The position numbers and the translations under genes are program-made. Below the pieces are notes generated by a model, which was given only the letters and a program-made list of their open reading frames with translations, searched no databases and had not been told where the DNA came from. From the NCBI RefSeq assembly GCF_002211365.1, contig NZ_LOKZ01000003.1, forward strand, positions 1 to 64,000: a stretch of 64,000 bases of DNA, given 5' to 3'. Origin of the DNA: Rhizobium sp. R711. Its GTDB lineage: Bacteria; Pseudomonadota; Alphaproteobacteria; Rhizobiales; Rhizobiaceae. Every line of letters starts with the position of its first letter. Positions within the stretch are counted from its first letter, which is position 1. Shown here piece after piece: positions 1 to 7,968 of the stretch.

Positions 1-2
1 AT

Positions 3-239
3 GCCAACAAGGGCAAATACGATCTTGCGATGATCGCGAAGTCACGCTCCGACTACTGGGCCGATCTCGACCGGGCGATCGAGACCGAGCGGACGCTGCA
101 TGGTCAGAAGCCGTTGAAGGAAGAAGAGCGCGAGCCGCAGGTGAAGGCCTGCGAAGACCCATTGTGCGGCGACCATTTGTCGACCGCGGAGACAACCCTG
201 CTCCCGGCACAGGACAGCTCTGAACAACATCGCCACTGA
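3..239 (+). CDS. C-terminal end of an unidentified protein (cut by window edge)
   Basis: An open frame enters from the left edge and ends at TGA 237-239, giving the last 78 residues of a longer protein. An internal ATG at position 30 would give 69 residues, but the frame is open upstream of it with ordinary rhizobial codon use, so a truncated gene is likelier. The tail is hydrophilic and charged, with the stretch KEEEREP and two cysteines near residues 46 and 51 of the fragment, and has no membrane segment. I do not recognise the family. A strong terminator hairpin follows at 379-403. Confidence 0.55.
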   Translation, partial: ANKGKYDLAMIAKSRSDYWADLDRAIETERTLHGQKPLKEEEREPQVKACEDPLCGDHLSTAETTLLPAQDSSEQHRH

Positions 240-378
240 GGGCCGAACAACCATTCAATTTGCGCCGCGTTGCCTGTCCCGCAACCCGGAAAGGATGCTG
301 AATGGCCAGACCCGCTTGACTAACCGAATGCGATTAGACAAACCCGCCGAAAATATCGACGAGTTTGTCAGCGGTCTG

Positions 379-403
379 AGCCGGGCTTCAGCCCGGCTTT
401 TTT
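379..403 (+). terminator. Rho-independent terminator
   Basis: AGCCGGGC, loop TTCA, GCCCGGCT, then six T. This is an eight-pair GC-rich stem with a tetraloop and U-tract, oriented for rightward transcription. It lies 140 bases after the stop of the left-edge gene. A further inverted repeat (GACAAAC 337-343, GTTTGTC 363-369) lies just upstream, so it may end a separate structured RNA. No U-tract is present for the leftward SDR gene. Confidence 0.85.
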
Positions 404-429
404 GTTTCTGCAATGGGCCGTGTAGCGGC

Positions 430-1260
430 CTATTTGGGGAAGTCGGTCGAGACGGCGAGCTCACGCCATGCGCCCAGTTCCTTCGCGACATGCGCATTCT
501 TTGCCTCGATGACCGCCACGGTGTCGCTCCCGAACGGCATGCGTAGCGGCGGATTTTCTGAATGCGCCAGAGTGACCATCGCCTTCGCAAGGCGGGCAGG
601 GTCGCCAGGCTGCTGGTGGTTATGGCCTGCGGCAAACTCGCGCATCGCGCCGACAGGTGTTTCCCGATAGTCGGCAATCGAACTCGGGCTGACAGCGAGC
701 GAGCTCTCGTCCAGAAAGTCGGTGCGGAAGAAGCCGGGCTCGACGACCGTGACCTTGATACCGAGCGGAGCCACTTCGGCCGCGAGAGCTTCGGAGATGC
801 CTTCAACCGCAAATTTGGTCGAGCAATAGATGCCCCAGCCGGCATGTGACGCGTAGCCGCCGATGGACGAGATATTGAGAACGTGCCCCGATCGCTGGCG
901 GCGCATATGCGGCAGCACAGCACGGGCGACCTTCAGCAGGCCGAAGACGTTTGTTGAATAGAGCTTCTCGATCTCTTCGGTGGTCGCTTCCTCTACGGCG
1001 CCGAGCAAACCGAAGCCGGCATTGTTCAGCAGCACGTCGATCCTGCCGAAGCGCTTGACGGCTGCTTCCGCTGCCTTGTGCGCAGAGGCTTCGTCGGTCA
1101 CGTCAAGCGACACAGCGAGCAGGTTGGGATTGCCGAACTTCTCCTCAAGGCCCTTCGGGTTACGTGCGGTCGCGACGACGGCATCGCCGGCATTGAGGGC
1201 TTCCTGAGTAATGAGGGCACCGAAACCACGCGAAGCCCCTGTGATGAACCAAACACGCAT
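430..1260 (-). CDS. SDR family NAD(P)-dependent oxidoreductase
   Basis: A classical short-chain dehydrogenase of 276 residues, soluble and cytoplasmic. The Rossmann nucleotide motif TGASRGFG lies at residues 7-14, NNAG at 79-82, the catalytic Ser in ISS near 131 and the YxxxK pair at Tyr145/Lys149, so the active site is complete. The frame is open further upstream, but ATG at 1260 is chosen because GGAG sits about 6 bases before it and the Rossmann motif begins right after it. It is divergent from a LysR gene, the usual arrangement for a regulator and its target. The substrate cannot be read from sequence; relatives act on varied alcohols, ketones and quinones. Confidence 0.9.
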   Translation of the reverse strand: MRVWFITGASRGFGALITQEALNAGDAVVATARNPKGLEEKFGNPNLLAVSLDVTDEASAHKAAEAAVKRFGRIDVLLNNAGFGLLGAVEEATTEEIEKLYSTNVFGLLKVARAVLPHMRRQRSGHVLNISSIGGYASHAGWGIYCSTKFAVEGISEALAAEVAPLGIKVTVVEPGFFRTDFLDESSLAVSPSSIADYRETPVGAMREFAAGHNHQQPGDPARLAKAMVTLAHSENPPLRMPFGSDTVAVIEAKNAHVAKELGAWRELAVSTDFPK

Positions 1261-1373
1261 GACGATCTCCTTTGTCCGTTGCGCTGCGATTTGCTTACGG
1301 AGTGAAGGTAGCGTATTGGCATAGCTGAGAGAATTTACGCTGTGTTTCATAGCTTGCTGAGAAAAATTCATCA
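1261..1373. promoter_or_regulatory. Divergent SDR/lysR intergenic region with repeated CATAGCT
   Basis: This 113-base region separates the two divergent starts and must hold both promoters. CATAGCT occurs twice (1320-1326 and 1348-1354), each followed by a CTGAGA-like run, 28 bases apart. LysR regulators typically bind paired sites spaced across two or more helical turns, so the repeats are a plausible operator. No strong -35/-10 pair is visible. Confidence 0.35.
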
Positions 1374-2279
1374 ATGAAGCGTGTGCGCTCGACCGATCTC
1401 GCGATCTTTCTGGCGATCGCCAGCCACCGAAGCTTCCGGAAGGCGTCGGTCGAACTGGGCGTCACGGCGTCTGCCCTCAGCCACGCGCTGCGGGCGCTCG
1501 AGGAGCGGCTAGCGGTCCGCCTGGTCAACCGGACGACCCGCGGTGTGGCCTTGACCGAGGCCGGCGAGCGACTCTTCGATCGCATCCGCCCCGCATTTCT
1601 CGATATCGATGCAGCACTCGACGATCTCAACAGCTTCCGCGGCCAGCCCCACGGCAAGCTGCGCATCAATGCAGCGCGGGCCTCCACCAAGCTTGTTTTG
1701 TTGCCGATCGTCTCTCGTTTCCTGAAAGCCTATCCCTCAGTCGAGGTCGAGCTCGTCGTCGATGATGCGCTGGTCGACATGGTGTCATCCGGCTTCGATG
1801 CCGGCGTGCGGTTCGGCGAGAGCATCGCGGCCGACATGATCGCGGTGCCGATCGGCCCGCGCCACCGTTTTGCGGTGGTTGCTGCGCCGAGCTATTTCGA
1901 GGGCAGGAGCCGCCCGGTGACGCCGCATGATCTGCGCAACCACGAATGCGTGCGCTACCGCTTTGCCGGCGGCTCCTTCTATCGATGGGAGTTCGAGCGC
2001 GGCGGCATAGAACTGGAGATCGATGTCGGCGGCCCCCTGACCTTGGGCGATCAGGACATCATTCTAGATGCCGTGATGCACGGCTGCGGTCTCGGGTATC
2101 TCTTCGAAGAGCAGGTGCAGATAGCGATCGCAGAGGGCAGGCTGGTCCGCGTGCTGGAAGACTGGTGCCCCTTCTATCCGGGCTTCTTCCTCTACTATCC
2201 GAGCCGTCGGCAATTGCCGACGGCGCTGCGAGCCTTCATCGATTTCGTCAAGACCGACAAAGTTCAGCCTCAGGCCTGA
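1374..2279 (+). CDS. LysR family transcriptional regulator
   Basis: 301 residues, the usual LTTR length. The N-terminal winged helix-turn-helix (about residues 3-62) includes the typical recognition stretch with SALSHALRALEE, and a periplasmic-binding-protein-like effector domain follows (about 90-295). A plausible role is control of the divergent SDR gene in response to a small aromatic or carbonyl ligand; that is inference from layout. The ribosome site before ATG 1374 is weak. Its last codons lie in a perfect palindrome shared with the convergent glutathione transferase gene. Confidence 0.92.
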   Translation: MKRVRSTDLAIFLAIASHRSFRKASVELGVTASALSHALRALEERLAVRLVNRTTRGVALTEAGERLFDRIRPAFLDIDAALDDLNSFRGQPHGKLRINAARASTKLVLLPIVSRFLKAYPSVEVELVVDDALVDMVSSGFDAGVRFGESIAADMIAVPIGPRHRFAVVAAPSYFEGRSRPVTPHDLRNHECVRYRFAGGSFYRWEFERGGIELEIDVGGPLTLGDQDIILDAVMHGCGLGYLFEEQVQIAIAEGRLVRVLEDWCPFYPGFFLYYPSRRQLPTALRAFIDFVKTDKVQPQA

Positions 2280-2283
2280 GGCT
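2266..2283. repeat. 18-bp perfect palindrome holding both convergent stop codons
   Basis: AGCCTCAGGCCTGAGGCT reads the same on both strands. On the plus strand it encodes the Pro-Gln-Ala-stop of the LysR gene, and on the minus strand the same Pro-Gln-Ala-stop of the GST gene, so the two coding regions overlap by 10 bases. It could form a hairpin in either transcript, but it has no loop spacer and no U-tract, so termination is only a possibility. Confidence 0.8.
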
Positions 2284-2866
2284 TCAATTCGCTATAGGCA
2301 GCAAACTTCTTCTCGAATTCACGAGCCCAGCCGATGAGTTCGGAATGGTCGGCTTCCCACTGTCCCTTGAAGCGCAGGTCGAGGTAGCCGAGCGTGGCGG
2401 CAAGCGCGAAGTGGCCGCCGTGCAGCCGTTTGCCGATCTTCGGCAGGTGCACACTGAGATGGTTCAAGCCGCTGACGGCCTTCTTCCACTGCCGGTCGAT
2501 CCACGGCTGGTGGACCTTTTCCTCGTCGCGGAAGCGCCGTTCGTAGACGATCGCCAGCAGGCAATCGCAGATGCCGTCGCATAGCGCTTCGAGAATTTCG
2601 GCCTCCGTCCGCTTGCCGTTCTTGGCTGGGTAAAGCTTCTTGCCTTTCAGCCGGTCGAAATAGTGCATGATTGCGACACTGTCGAAAATCGAGTGGCCGT
2701 CATCCGTCAGCAAGGTCGGGATTTTGCCAAGCGGATTGTTGTCGACGAGAACAGCCGGGCCGGCATTGGTGTCCACGCGGATCTCGATCGCATCGAGTTC
2801 CAGATAGCGTGCGGCCATGCGAACCTTGCTGGAGTAGGGTGATGTCGGCGCGCAAAGGATCTTCAT
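2270..2866 (-). CDS. Glutathione S-transferase family protein
   Basis: 198 residues. The N-terminal thioredoxin-like domain carries a Ser-rich start motif (SPYSSKVRM, residues 9-17), the NPLGKIPTL segment with the cis-Pro (about 44-52) and the DSVAIMHYF helix that binds the glutathione gamma-glutamyl end. An all-helical C-terminal domain follows. This is the architecture of bacterial GSTs that conjugate or reduce electrophiles with glutathione in the cytoplasm. The substrate is unknown. It is convergent with the LysR gene, overlapping it by 10 bases, and lies 57 bases downstream of rlmJ on the same strand, so it may be read through from rlmJ. Confidence 0.88.
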   Translation of the reverse strand: MKILCAPTSPYSSKVRMAARYLELDAIEIRVDTNAGPAVLVDNNPLGKIPTLLTDDGHSIFDSVAIMHYFDRLKGKKLYPAKNGKRTEAEILEALCDGICDCLLAIVYERRFRDEEKVHQPWIDRQWKKAVSGLNHLSVHLPKIGKRLHGGHFALAATLGYLDLRFKGQWEADHSELIGWAREFEKKFAAYSELKPQA

Positions 2867-2923
2867 GGTCGCCTTTCAAATAATCGTGTTGCGGCGCGAC
2901 TATTTCGCGCCGGCAAGAGTCGG

Positions 2924-3793
2924 TCAACTGTCCTTCGTCACCTTGTTCTCACCGCGCAACCAAAACGCCCGATGCGACGCATAGCGATCCTGCGCAAGGT
3001 GATCCTTGAGTGCGGGCAGCAAAGCGTGCAGCTCGTCCTTCAGCGTGAAGGGCGGGTTGACGATGATCAGACCGGAGCCGGTCAATCCGGTGATTCCCCG
3101 GTCGCTACGCACGCTGAGTTCCGCGCAGAGCATCTTCGGAATGTCGAGGTCCTGCAGCGCCTCATGGAATTCCTTGATCGGCGCTCCCTTCTTCAGTGGG
3201 TACCACAGACAGTAGGTGCCGCCGGGAAAGCGGCGATAGGCTCTTGCCAAACCGTCCACCAGGCGCTCGTATTCGCCATCCTCTTCGAACGGCGGATCGA
3301 CGAGCACGATGCCACGCTTCTCCTTCGGCGGCAGGTGTGCGCCGAGCGAAAGCCAGCCGTTGAGTTCGGTGATCCGCACATGATGGTCGCCCTCGAACAG
3401 CCGATGGAGCCGCGCAAAATCCTCTGGATGCAATTCCATCGCGGAAAGCCTGTCCTGCTGACGAAACAGCATGCGTGCGAGCTTTGGCGAGCCAGGATAA
3501 AAGCGGATGCCGCCCTCCGGGTTCAACTCACGCACAGCGGAAAGGTAGGGCTCCAGCAACTCGGCGACCTGTGGACCGAGCTCTGTGTCCAGAAGTTTAC
3601 CGATGCCTTCGCTCCATTCACCGGTCTTTTGCGCCTCTTCGGAGGAAAGGTCATAGAGCCCGATGCCGGCATGCGTGTCGAGCACGCGAAAAGCTGCATC
3701 CTTCTTCTGCATGTAGCGGATCAGTCGCGCCAGAACGGCGTGCTTGAGCACATCGGCAAAATTGCCCGCGTGGTAGATGTGGCGGTAGTTCAT
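2924..3793 (-). CDS. rlmJ: 23S rRNA (adenine-N6)-methyltransferase RlmJ
   Basis: 289 residues, matching the RlmJ (YhiR) family, which methylates N6 of A2030 in 23S rRNA. It begins with the family signature MNYRHIYHAGNFADVLKH. The SAM-binding region (DTHAGIGLYDL, about 39-49) and the catalytic DPPF motif (166-169) are present, and full length is kept. The start lies 83 bases from the divergent molybdopterin oxidoreductase, so that gap holds both promoters. GST follows on the same strand. It is a housekeeping enzyme, not essential in E. coli. Confidence 0.93.
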   Translation of the reverse strand: MNYRHIYHAGNFADVLKHAVLARLIRYMQKKDAAFRVLDTHAGIGLYDLSSEEAQKTGEWSEGIGKLLDTELGPQVAELLEPYLSAVRELNPEGGIRFYPGSPKLARMLFRQQDRLSAMELHPEDFARLHRLFEGDHHVRITELNGWLSLGAHLPPKEKRGIVLVDPPFEEDGEYERLVDGLARAYRRFPGGTYCLWYPLKKGAPIKEFHEALQDLDIPKMLCAELSVRSDRGITGLTGSGLIIVNPPFTLKDELHALLPALKDHLAQDRYASHRAFWLRGENKVTKDS

Positions 3794-3876
3794 TTTCGCT
3801 GATGCCCGTGATGAATTCGGCTGATCGACGTCGTTTGTGACTTTTGGCTGGTTTCCGGTTCGAATATAGAAAAGCC

Positions 3877-6015
3877 ATGAATATTGCGACCCCCATTGAC
3901 GCCAAATCCGCCAAGTCGAATGTCAGGCTCGGTCATACCGCCTGTCCCCACGACTGCCCCTCCACCTGTGCGCTGGAGGTGGAGATCGGCGACGATGGCC
4001 GCATCGGCCGTGTCCGCGGCGCAAACGATCATAGCTACACCTCGGGCGTCATCTGCGCGAAGGTCGCGCGCTACGCCGAGCGGCTCTACCATCCGGACCG
4101 GCTGATGCACCCGCTGCGCCGAACAGGCGCGAAGGGGGCAGTGCAGTGGCAACAGATTTCCTGGGAAGAGGCACTGGATGAAATCGCCGAAGCTTTCGTC
4201 AAAGCGGAAGCGAGGGACGGCAGCGAAGCGATCTGGCCCTATTTCTACGCCGGCACCATGGGTTGGGTTCAGCGCGACTCGATCGAGCGCCTGCGCCACG
4301 CCAAGCGCTATTCCGGCTTCTTCTCGTCGATCTGTACCAATCCGGCCTGGACCGGCTTCACCATGGCGACCGGCACGTTGCGCGGACCCGATCCGCGCGA
4401 GATGGGACGCACCGATTGCGTGGTGATCTGGGGCACGAACGCGGTGTCCACGCAAGTCAACGTGATGACCCACGCGATCAAGTCTCGCAAGGAACGCGGC
4501 GCCAAGATCGTCGTGGTCGACATCTACGACAATCCGACCATGAAGCAGGCCGATATGGCGCTGATCGTCAAGCCGGGCACAGACGCGGCTCTCGCCTGCG
4601 CCGTCATGCACATCGCCTTCCGCGACGGCTATGCCGATCGCGACTATATGGCAAAGTATGCCGACGATCCCGCCGGCCTTGAAGCGCATCTGAAGACGAA
4701 GACGCCCGAGTGGGCGTCCGCTATCACCGGCCTTTCTGCCGACGAGATCGAAGCCTTCGCGCGCCTCGTCGGCACGACGAAGAAGACCTACTTCCGCCTC
4801 GGCTACGGCTTTACCCGCCAGCGCAACGGCGCGGTTGCCATGCATGCGGCCGCCTCCATCGCGACAGTGCTCGGCTCCTGGCAATACGAAGGCGGCGGTG
4901 CCTTCCACTCGAACAGCGATATCTTCCGCATGAACAATGGTGAACTGACCGGCAAGTCGATGAAGGATGCGGATATCCGCATGATCGACCAGTCGCAGAT
5001 CGGCCGCGCGCTGACTGGCGATGCGGTGGCGCTCCGCCATCGCGGCCCCGTGACGGCCATGCTCATCCAGAACACCAACCCGGTGAACATCGCCCCCGAA
5101 CAGCGGTTGGTGAAGCGCGGCTTTGCCCGCGACGACCTCTTTGTCGCCGTGCATGAGCAGTTCATGACGGAAACGGCCGAGATGGCCGACATCGTCATTC
5201 CGGCGACGATGTTCATTGAGCATGACGACATCTATCGCGCCGGCGGCCAGAACCACATTCTGCTCGGCCCCAAGCTGGTCGAACCGCCGGCGACCGTGCG
5301 GACGAACTTGTTCGTCATCGAAGAACTGGCCAAGCGCCTCGGTGTTGCCGATCGTCCTGGCTTCGGCTTCACGGCGCGCGAAATGATCGATCGGGTTCTC
5401 GAGGCCAGCGACCTGCCGGGATATGATTATTTCCTCGAACACAAATGGTTCGATCGCCAGCCGGATTTTGATGATGCGCATTTCCTCAAGGGTTTCGCGC
5501 ATCCTGATGGCAAGTTCCATTTCCGGCCGGACTGGGTTGACGGTCCCGCGCCGAACAAGCCGCCGGCAGCCATCGGGGCTCTCGGCCCACACGAGCAGCT
5601 ACCTGCGTTCCCGGATCAGGTCGATGTCATCGAGCTTGCCGATACCGAACATCCATTCCGCCTGGCAACGTCGCCGGCCCGCAACTTCCTGAATTCGAGC
5701 TTCTCGGAAACGAAGACCTCACGCCAGAAAGAAGGACGGCCGGAGCTGATGATGAACCTGTTCGATGCCGTTGCTGATGGCATCGAACATGGCGACCTCG
5801 TGCGGATCGGAAACGACCGTGGCGACCTGCGGATCCATGTCCGAGTCACAGAAGAGGTCAAGCCGGGCGTGTTGATTGCCGAAGGCCTCTGGCCGAACAA
5901 GGCGCATGTCGACGGCGAAGGGATCAACGTGCTGACCGGCGCCGATCCGGTCGCGCCCTATGGCGGTGCGGCGGTTCACGACAACAAGGTCTGGCTGCGC
6001 AAGGATGTTGAATGA
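3877..6015 (+). CDS. Molybdopterin-dependent oxidoreductase (DMSO reductase superfamily), cytoplasmic
   Basis: 712 residues from ATG 3877; a TTG at 3844 is also in frame but less likely. The N-terminus has an iron-sulfur motif C23-x3-C27-x3-C31-x28-C60, followed by the molybdopterin domain and a C-terminal dinucleotide-binding domain (about 580-712). No Tat or Sec signal is present, so it should be cytoplasmic, unlike periplasmic nitrate or DMSO reductases. The CPHDCPSTC form is typical of the large uncharacterised subgroup often labelled formate dehydrogenase- or BisC-like. The stop overlaps the next ATG (ATGA), coupling it to a Nudix hydrolase. No other subunits are encoded nearby. The substrate is unknown. 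Confidence 0.9.
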   Translation: MNIATPIDAKSAKSNVRLGHTACPHDCPSTCALEVEIGDDGRIGRVRGANDHSYTSGVICAKVARYAERLYHPDRLMHPLRRTGAKGAVQWQQISWEEALDEIAEAFVKAEARDGSEAIWPYFYAGTMGWVQRDSIERLRHAKRYSGFFSSICTNPAWTGFTMATGTLRGPDPREMGRTDCVVIWGTNAVSTQVNVMTHAIKSRKERGAKIVVVDIYDNPTMKQADMALIVKPGTDAALACAVMHIAFRDGYADRDYMAKYADDPAGLEAHLKTKTPEWASAITGLSADEIEAFARLVGTTKKTYFRLGYGFTRQRNGAVAMHAAASIATVLGSWQYEGGGAFHSNSDIFRMNNGELTGKSMKDADIRMIDQSQIGRALTGDAVALRHRGPVTAMLIQNTNPVNIAPEQRLVKRGFARDDLFVAVHEQFMTETAEMADIVIPATMFIEHDDIYRAGGQNHILLGPKLVEPPATVRTNLFVIEELAKRLGVADRPGFGFTAREMIDRVLEASDLPGYDYFLEHKWFDRQPDFDDAHFLKGFAHPDGKFHFRPDWVDGPAPNKPPAAIGALGPHEQLPAFPDQVDVIELADTEHPFRLATSPARNFLNSSFSETKTSRQKEGRPELMMNLFDAVADGIEHGDLVRIGNDRGDLRIHVRVTEEVKPGVLIAEGLWPNKAHVDGEGINVLTGADPVAPYGGAAVHDNKVWLRKDVE

Positions 6016-6605
6016 CGAAGTTTGACAGGGCAAAAGCCGAGATCGTCGATGAAAAGACGCTGTCGAACGGCTGGACGCGCCTCAGCGGCTTCCAGATCGA
6101 CTATACGGATTCCGACGGCGAGACGCATCGGCTGCGGCGCGAGGTCTACCATCGCACGCCAGCCGCGACGATCCTGCTTTATGATCCCAAGCGCGACACC
6201 GTTGTCCTCGTGCGGCAATTCCGGCTGCCGGTTTTCCTTCATGGCGAGCCGGCCTGGATCATCGAGGCACCGGCAGGACTGCTCGATGGCGATGCCCCGG
6301 AAGCGGCCATCCGCCGCGAAGCCGAGGAAGAAACCGGCTTTCGCGTCCGCGACGTTCGTTTCCTCTTCAAGGCGTACAGTTCGCCGGGCTCAAGCATGGA
6401 ACTGTTGCACTTCTTCGCCGCCTCGATCGACACGACCGACCGCGTCTCTGATGGCGGCGGCCTTGCTCACGAGCATGAGGATATCGAGGTTCTGGAGGTC
6501 TCGCTGGACAAGGCGGTGGCGATGATCGAGCACGGCGAGATCATCGACTTGAAGACAATTACGCTTCTGCAATGGGCGGCAATGAACCGCGGCGCATTGC
6601 GCTAG
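6012..6605 (+). CDS. NudK-like Nudix hydrolase (GDP-mannose / nucleoside diphosphate sugar)
   Basis: 197 residues. The Nudix box runs from Gly89 to Phe110 (GLLDGD...REAEEETGF) and resembles the GLLDNDEPE form of E. coli NudK, with Asp where the general consensus has the first Glu. The following SPGSSMELLHFF segment also fits NudK, which hydrolyses GDP-mannose; other members cut ADP-ribose, so the substrate is tentative. It starts inside the preceding stop (ATGA), so translation is coupled to the molybdopterin oxidoreductase. A nucleotide-sugar role could link to glycan synthesis, but nothing here shows that. Confidence 0.87.
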   Translation: MTKFDRAKAEIVDEKTLSNGWTRLSGFQIDYTDSDGETHRLRREVYHRTPAATILLYDPKRDTVVLVRQFRLPVFLHGEPAWIIEAPAGLLDGDAPEAAIRREAEEETGFRVRDVRFLFKAYSSPGSSMELLHFFAASIDTTDRVSDGGGLAHEHEDIEVLEVSLDKAVAMIEHGEIIDLKTITLLQWAAMNRGALR

Positions 6606-6701
6606 AGCACCGGCCAATTTGCGAGGCCGTCGTTCACACCGATGTCATGAATCAGCGCTATGCGCTCCGCCTTGTCATAAATACCTGTCTGGAGAAGACC
6701 G

Positions 6702-7865
6702 ATGTGGCTCAGCAATTTTACGCTTGTCCTTCCAGATGAGGTTGTGAGCCACGGCTCGGTGCGTGTCGAGGACGGCGTCATCGCTGAAATCAGGCCCGAG
6801 CCGGTCGCCAACGCTGCGATCGATGGCGGCGGGCGCCTGCTGATGCCGGGCTTCGTGGACCTTCACGGCGACATGGTGGAGCGCGAGATCGCGCCACGCC
6901 CGAATGCGCCGATGCCGATCGATTTCAGCATCCACGAACTGGACAAGAAGCTGGCTGCCGCAGGCGTCACGACCGCATTCGCCGCCGTCTCCTTCGCGAC
7001 GGAAAGCGTCTACGGTCATGTCCGCTCACTCGAGACGACGTCGGCCGTGATCGAAAGCATCAACCGGCTGAAGAATAACCTGCTGATCGATCACCGCGTT
7101 CACGCGCGCTACGAGATCACCAATCTCGGTGCTGCGCCGGCACTGGAAAAGCTGCTCGATGCCGGCCATGTCGACATGGTCTCGCTGACGGATCACACAC
7201 CGGGGCAGGGGCAGTACAACAACATCGAGAGCTACATCCTGAGCATTGCCGAGCGCCGCGCCATTTCCGAGGAGATGGCCGCCGAGATGGTCGCCAAGCG
7301 TATCGAGATGCGCAACAATCCGGAGATCGAGATCAAGCTGAAGCAGGTCGTCGATCTTGCCCTGAAGCACAAGCTGTCGCTCGCCTCCCACGATGACGAC
7401 AGCGCCGAAAAAGTCGCGCAAATGCACGATCTCGGTGTCACGATCAGCGAATTTCCAGTGACGCTTCCGGCAGCGGAAGAAGCGCGGTGTCGCGGTCTCT
7501 GGACGCTGATGGGCGCTCCGAACGCGCTGCGCGGCCAGTCGATGTCCGGAAATCTCAGCGCACTGGATGCCGCTGCCGCCGGCCTTCTGACCGTCATCGC
7601 TGCCGACTATCATCCCGCGGCCTTCGTGCCCGGCATCTTCAAGATCGCCGACCGGACGAGCCTGCCTTACGCTGTCGCCATGGCGACCCGCAATGCGGCG
7701 CGCTCGGCTGGCCTGCTGGATCGTGGTGAAATTGCCGTTGGGCAGCAGGCCGATCTGGTTGTCATCGAAGCCGGCGACGTGCACCGAATCCGAGCCACGT
7801 TCCGCAAGGGCCTTTTCGTCTACAGCGACGGCACGCTGCATCAGCCTCGGGCGCTTGCCGCCTGA
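6702..7865 (+). CDS. phnM: PhnM-like alpha-D-ribose 1-methylphosphonate 5-triphosphate diphosphatase
   Basis: 387 residues of the amidohydrolase superfamily with the PhnM pattern: metal ligands in DLHGDMVE (His55, Asp57), the SLTDHTPGQGQ segment near 178 and SHDDD near 229. PhnM removes pyrophosphate from the ribose triphosphate intermediate of the C-P lyase phosphonate pathway. GGAGAAG precedes ATG 6702. The oddity is context: no phnGHIJKL, phnCDE transport or phnN gene lies in this window, so it is an orphan copy beside a Nudix hydrolase. It may serve a C-P lyase encoded elsewhere or have moved to another phosphoribosyl substrate. Confidence 0.88.
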   Translation: MWLSNFTLVLPDEVVSHGSVRVEDGVIAEIRPEPVANAAIDGGGRLLMPGFVDLHGDMVEREIAPRPNAPMPIDFSIHELDKKLAAAGVTTAFAAVSFATESVYGHVRSLETTSAVIESINRLKNNLLIDHRVHARYEITNLGAAPALEKLLDAGHVDMVSLTDHTPGQGQYNNIESYILSIAERRAISEEMAAEMVAKRIEMRNNPEIEIKLKQVVDLALKHKLSLASHDDDSAEKVAQMHDLGVTISEFPVTLPAAEEARCRGLWTLMGAPNALRGQSMSGNLSALDAAAAGLLTVIAADYHPAAFVPGIFKIADRTSLPYAVAMATRNAARSAGLLDRGEIAVGQQADLVVIEAGDVHRIRATFRKGLFVYSDGTLHQPRALAA

Positions 7866-7873
7866 GGCCAAGA

Positions 7874-7917
7874 GCATGTCCCCGAAAGCGGGAGCCGGTT
7901 TCGGGACAAGGACATGC
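7874..7917. repeat. Rhizobial-type palindromic repeat element
   Basis: Outer arms GCATGTCC (7874-7881) and GGACATGC (7910-7917) are perfect inverted copies, with inner arms CCGAAA and TTTCGG flanking a short loop. This closely resembles the dispersed intergenic palindromes of Rhizobium and Sinorhizobium genomes (GCATGAT...CCGAAAA...TTTTCGG...ATCATGC type). It lies between the convergent ends of phnM and purN, and its strong hairpin could stabilise or end both transcripts. Confidence 0.75.
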
Positions 7918-7968
7918 GTGAAAACAAAGAACTAGAGCAGGGCGGAATCCGAAAGATCGCGCCGTGCT

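Noticed and set aside
3790..5592. 600-residue minus-strand open frame
   Set aside because: It lies antisense to the molybdopterin oxidoreductase, is rich in Arg, His, Gly and Ala typical of shadow frames in GC-rich DNA and has no recognisable domain.
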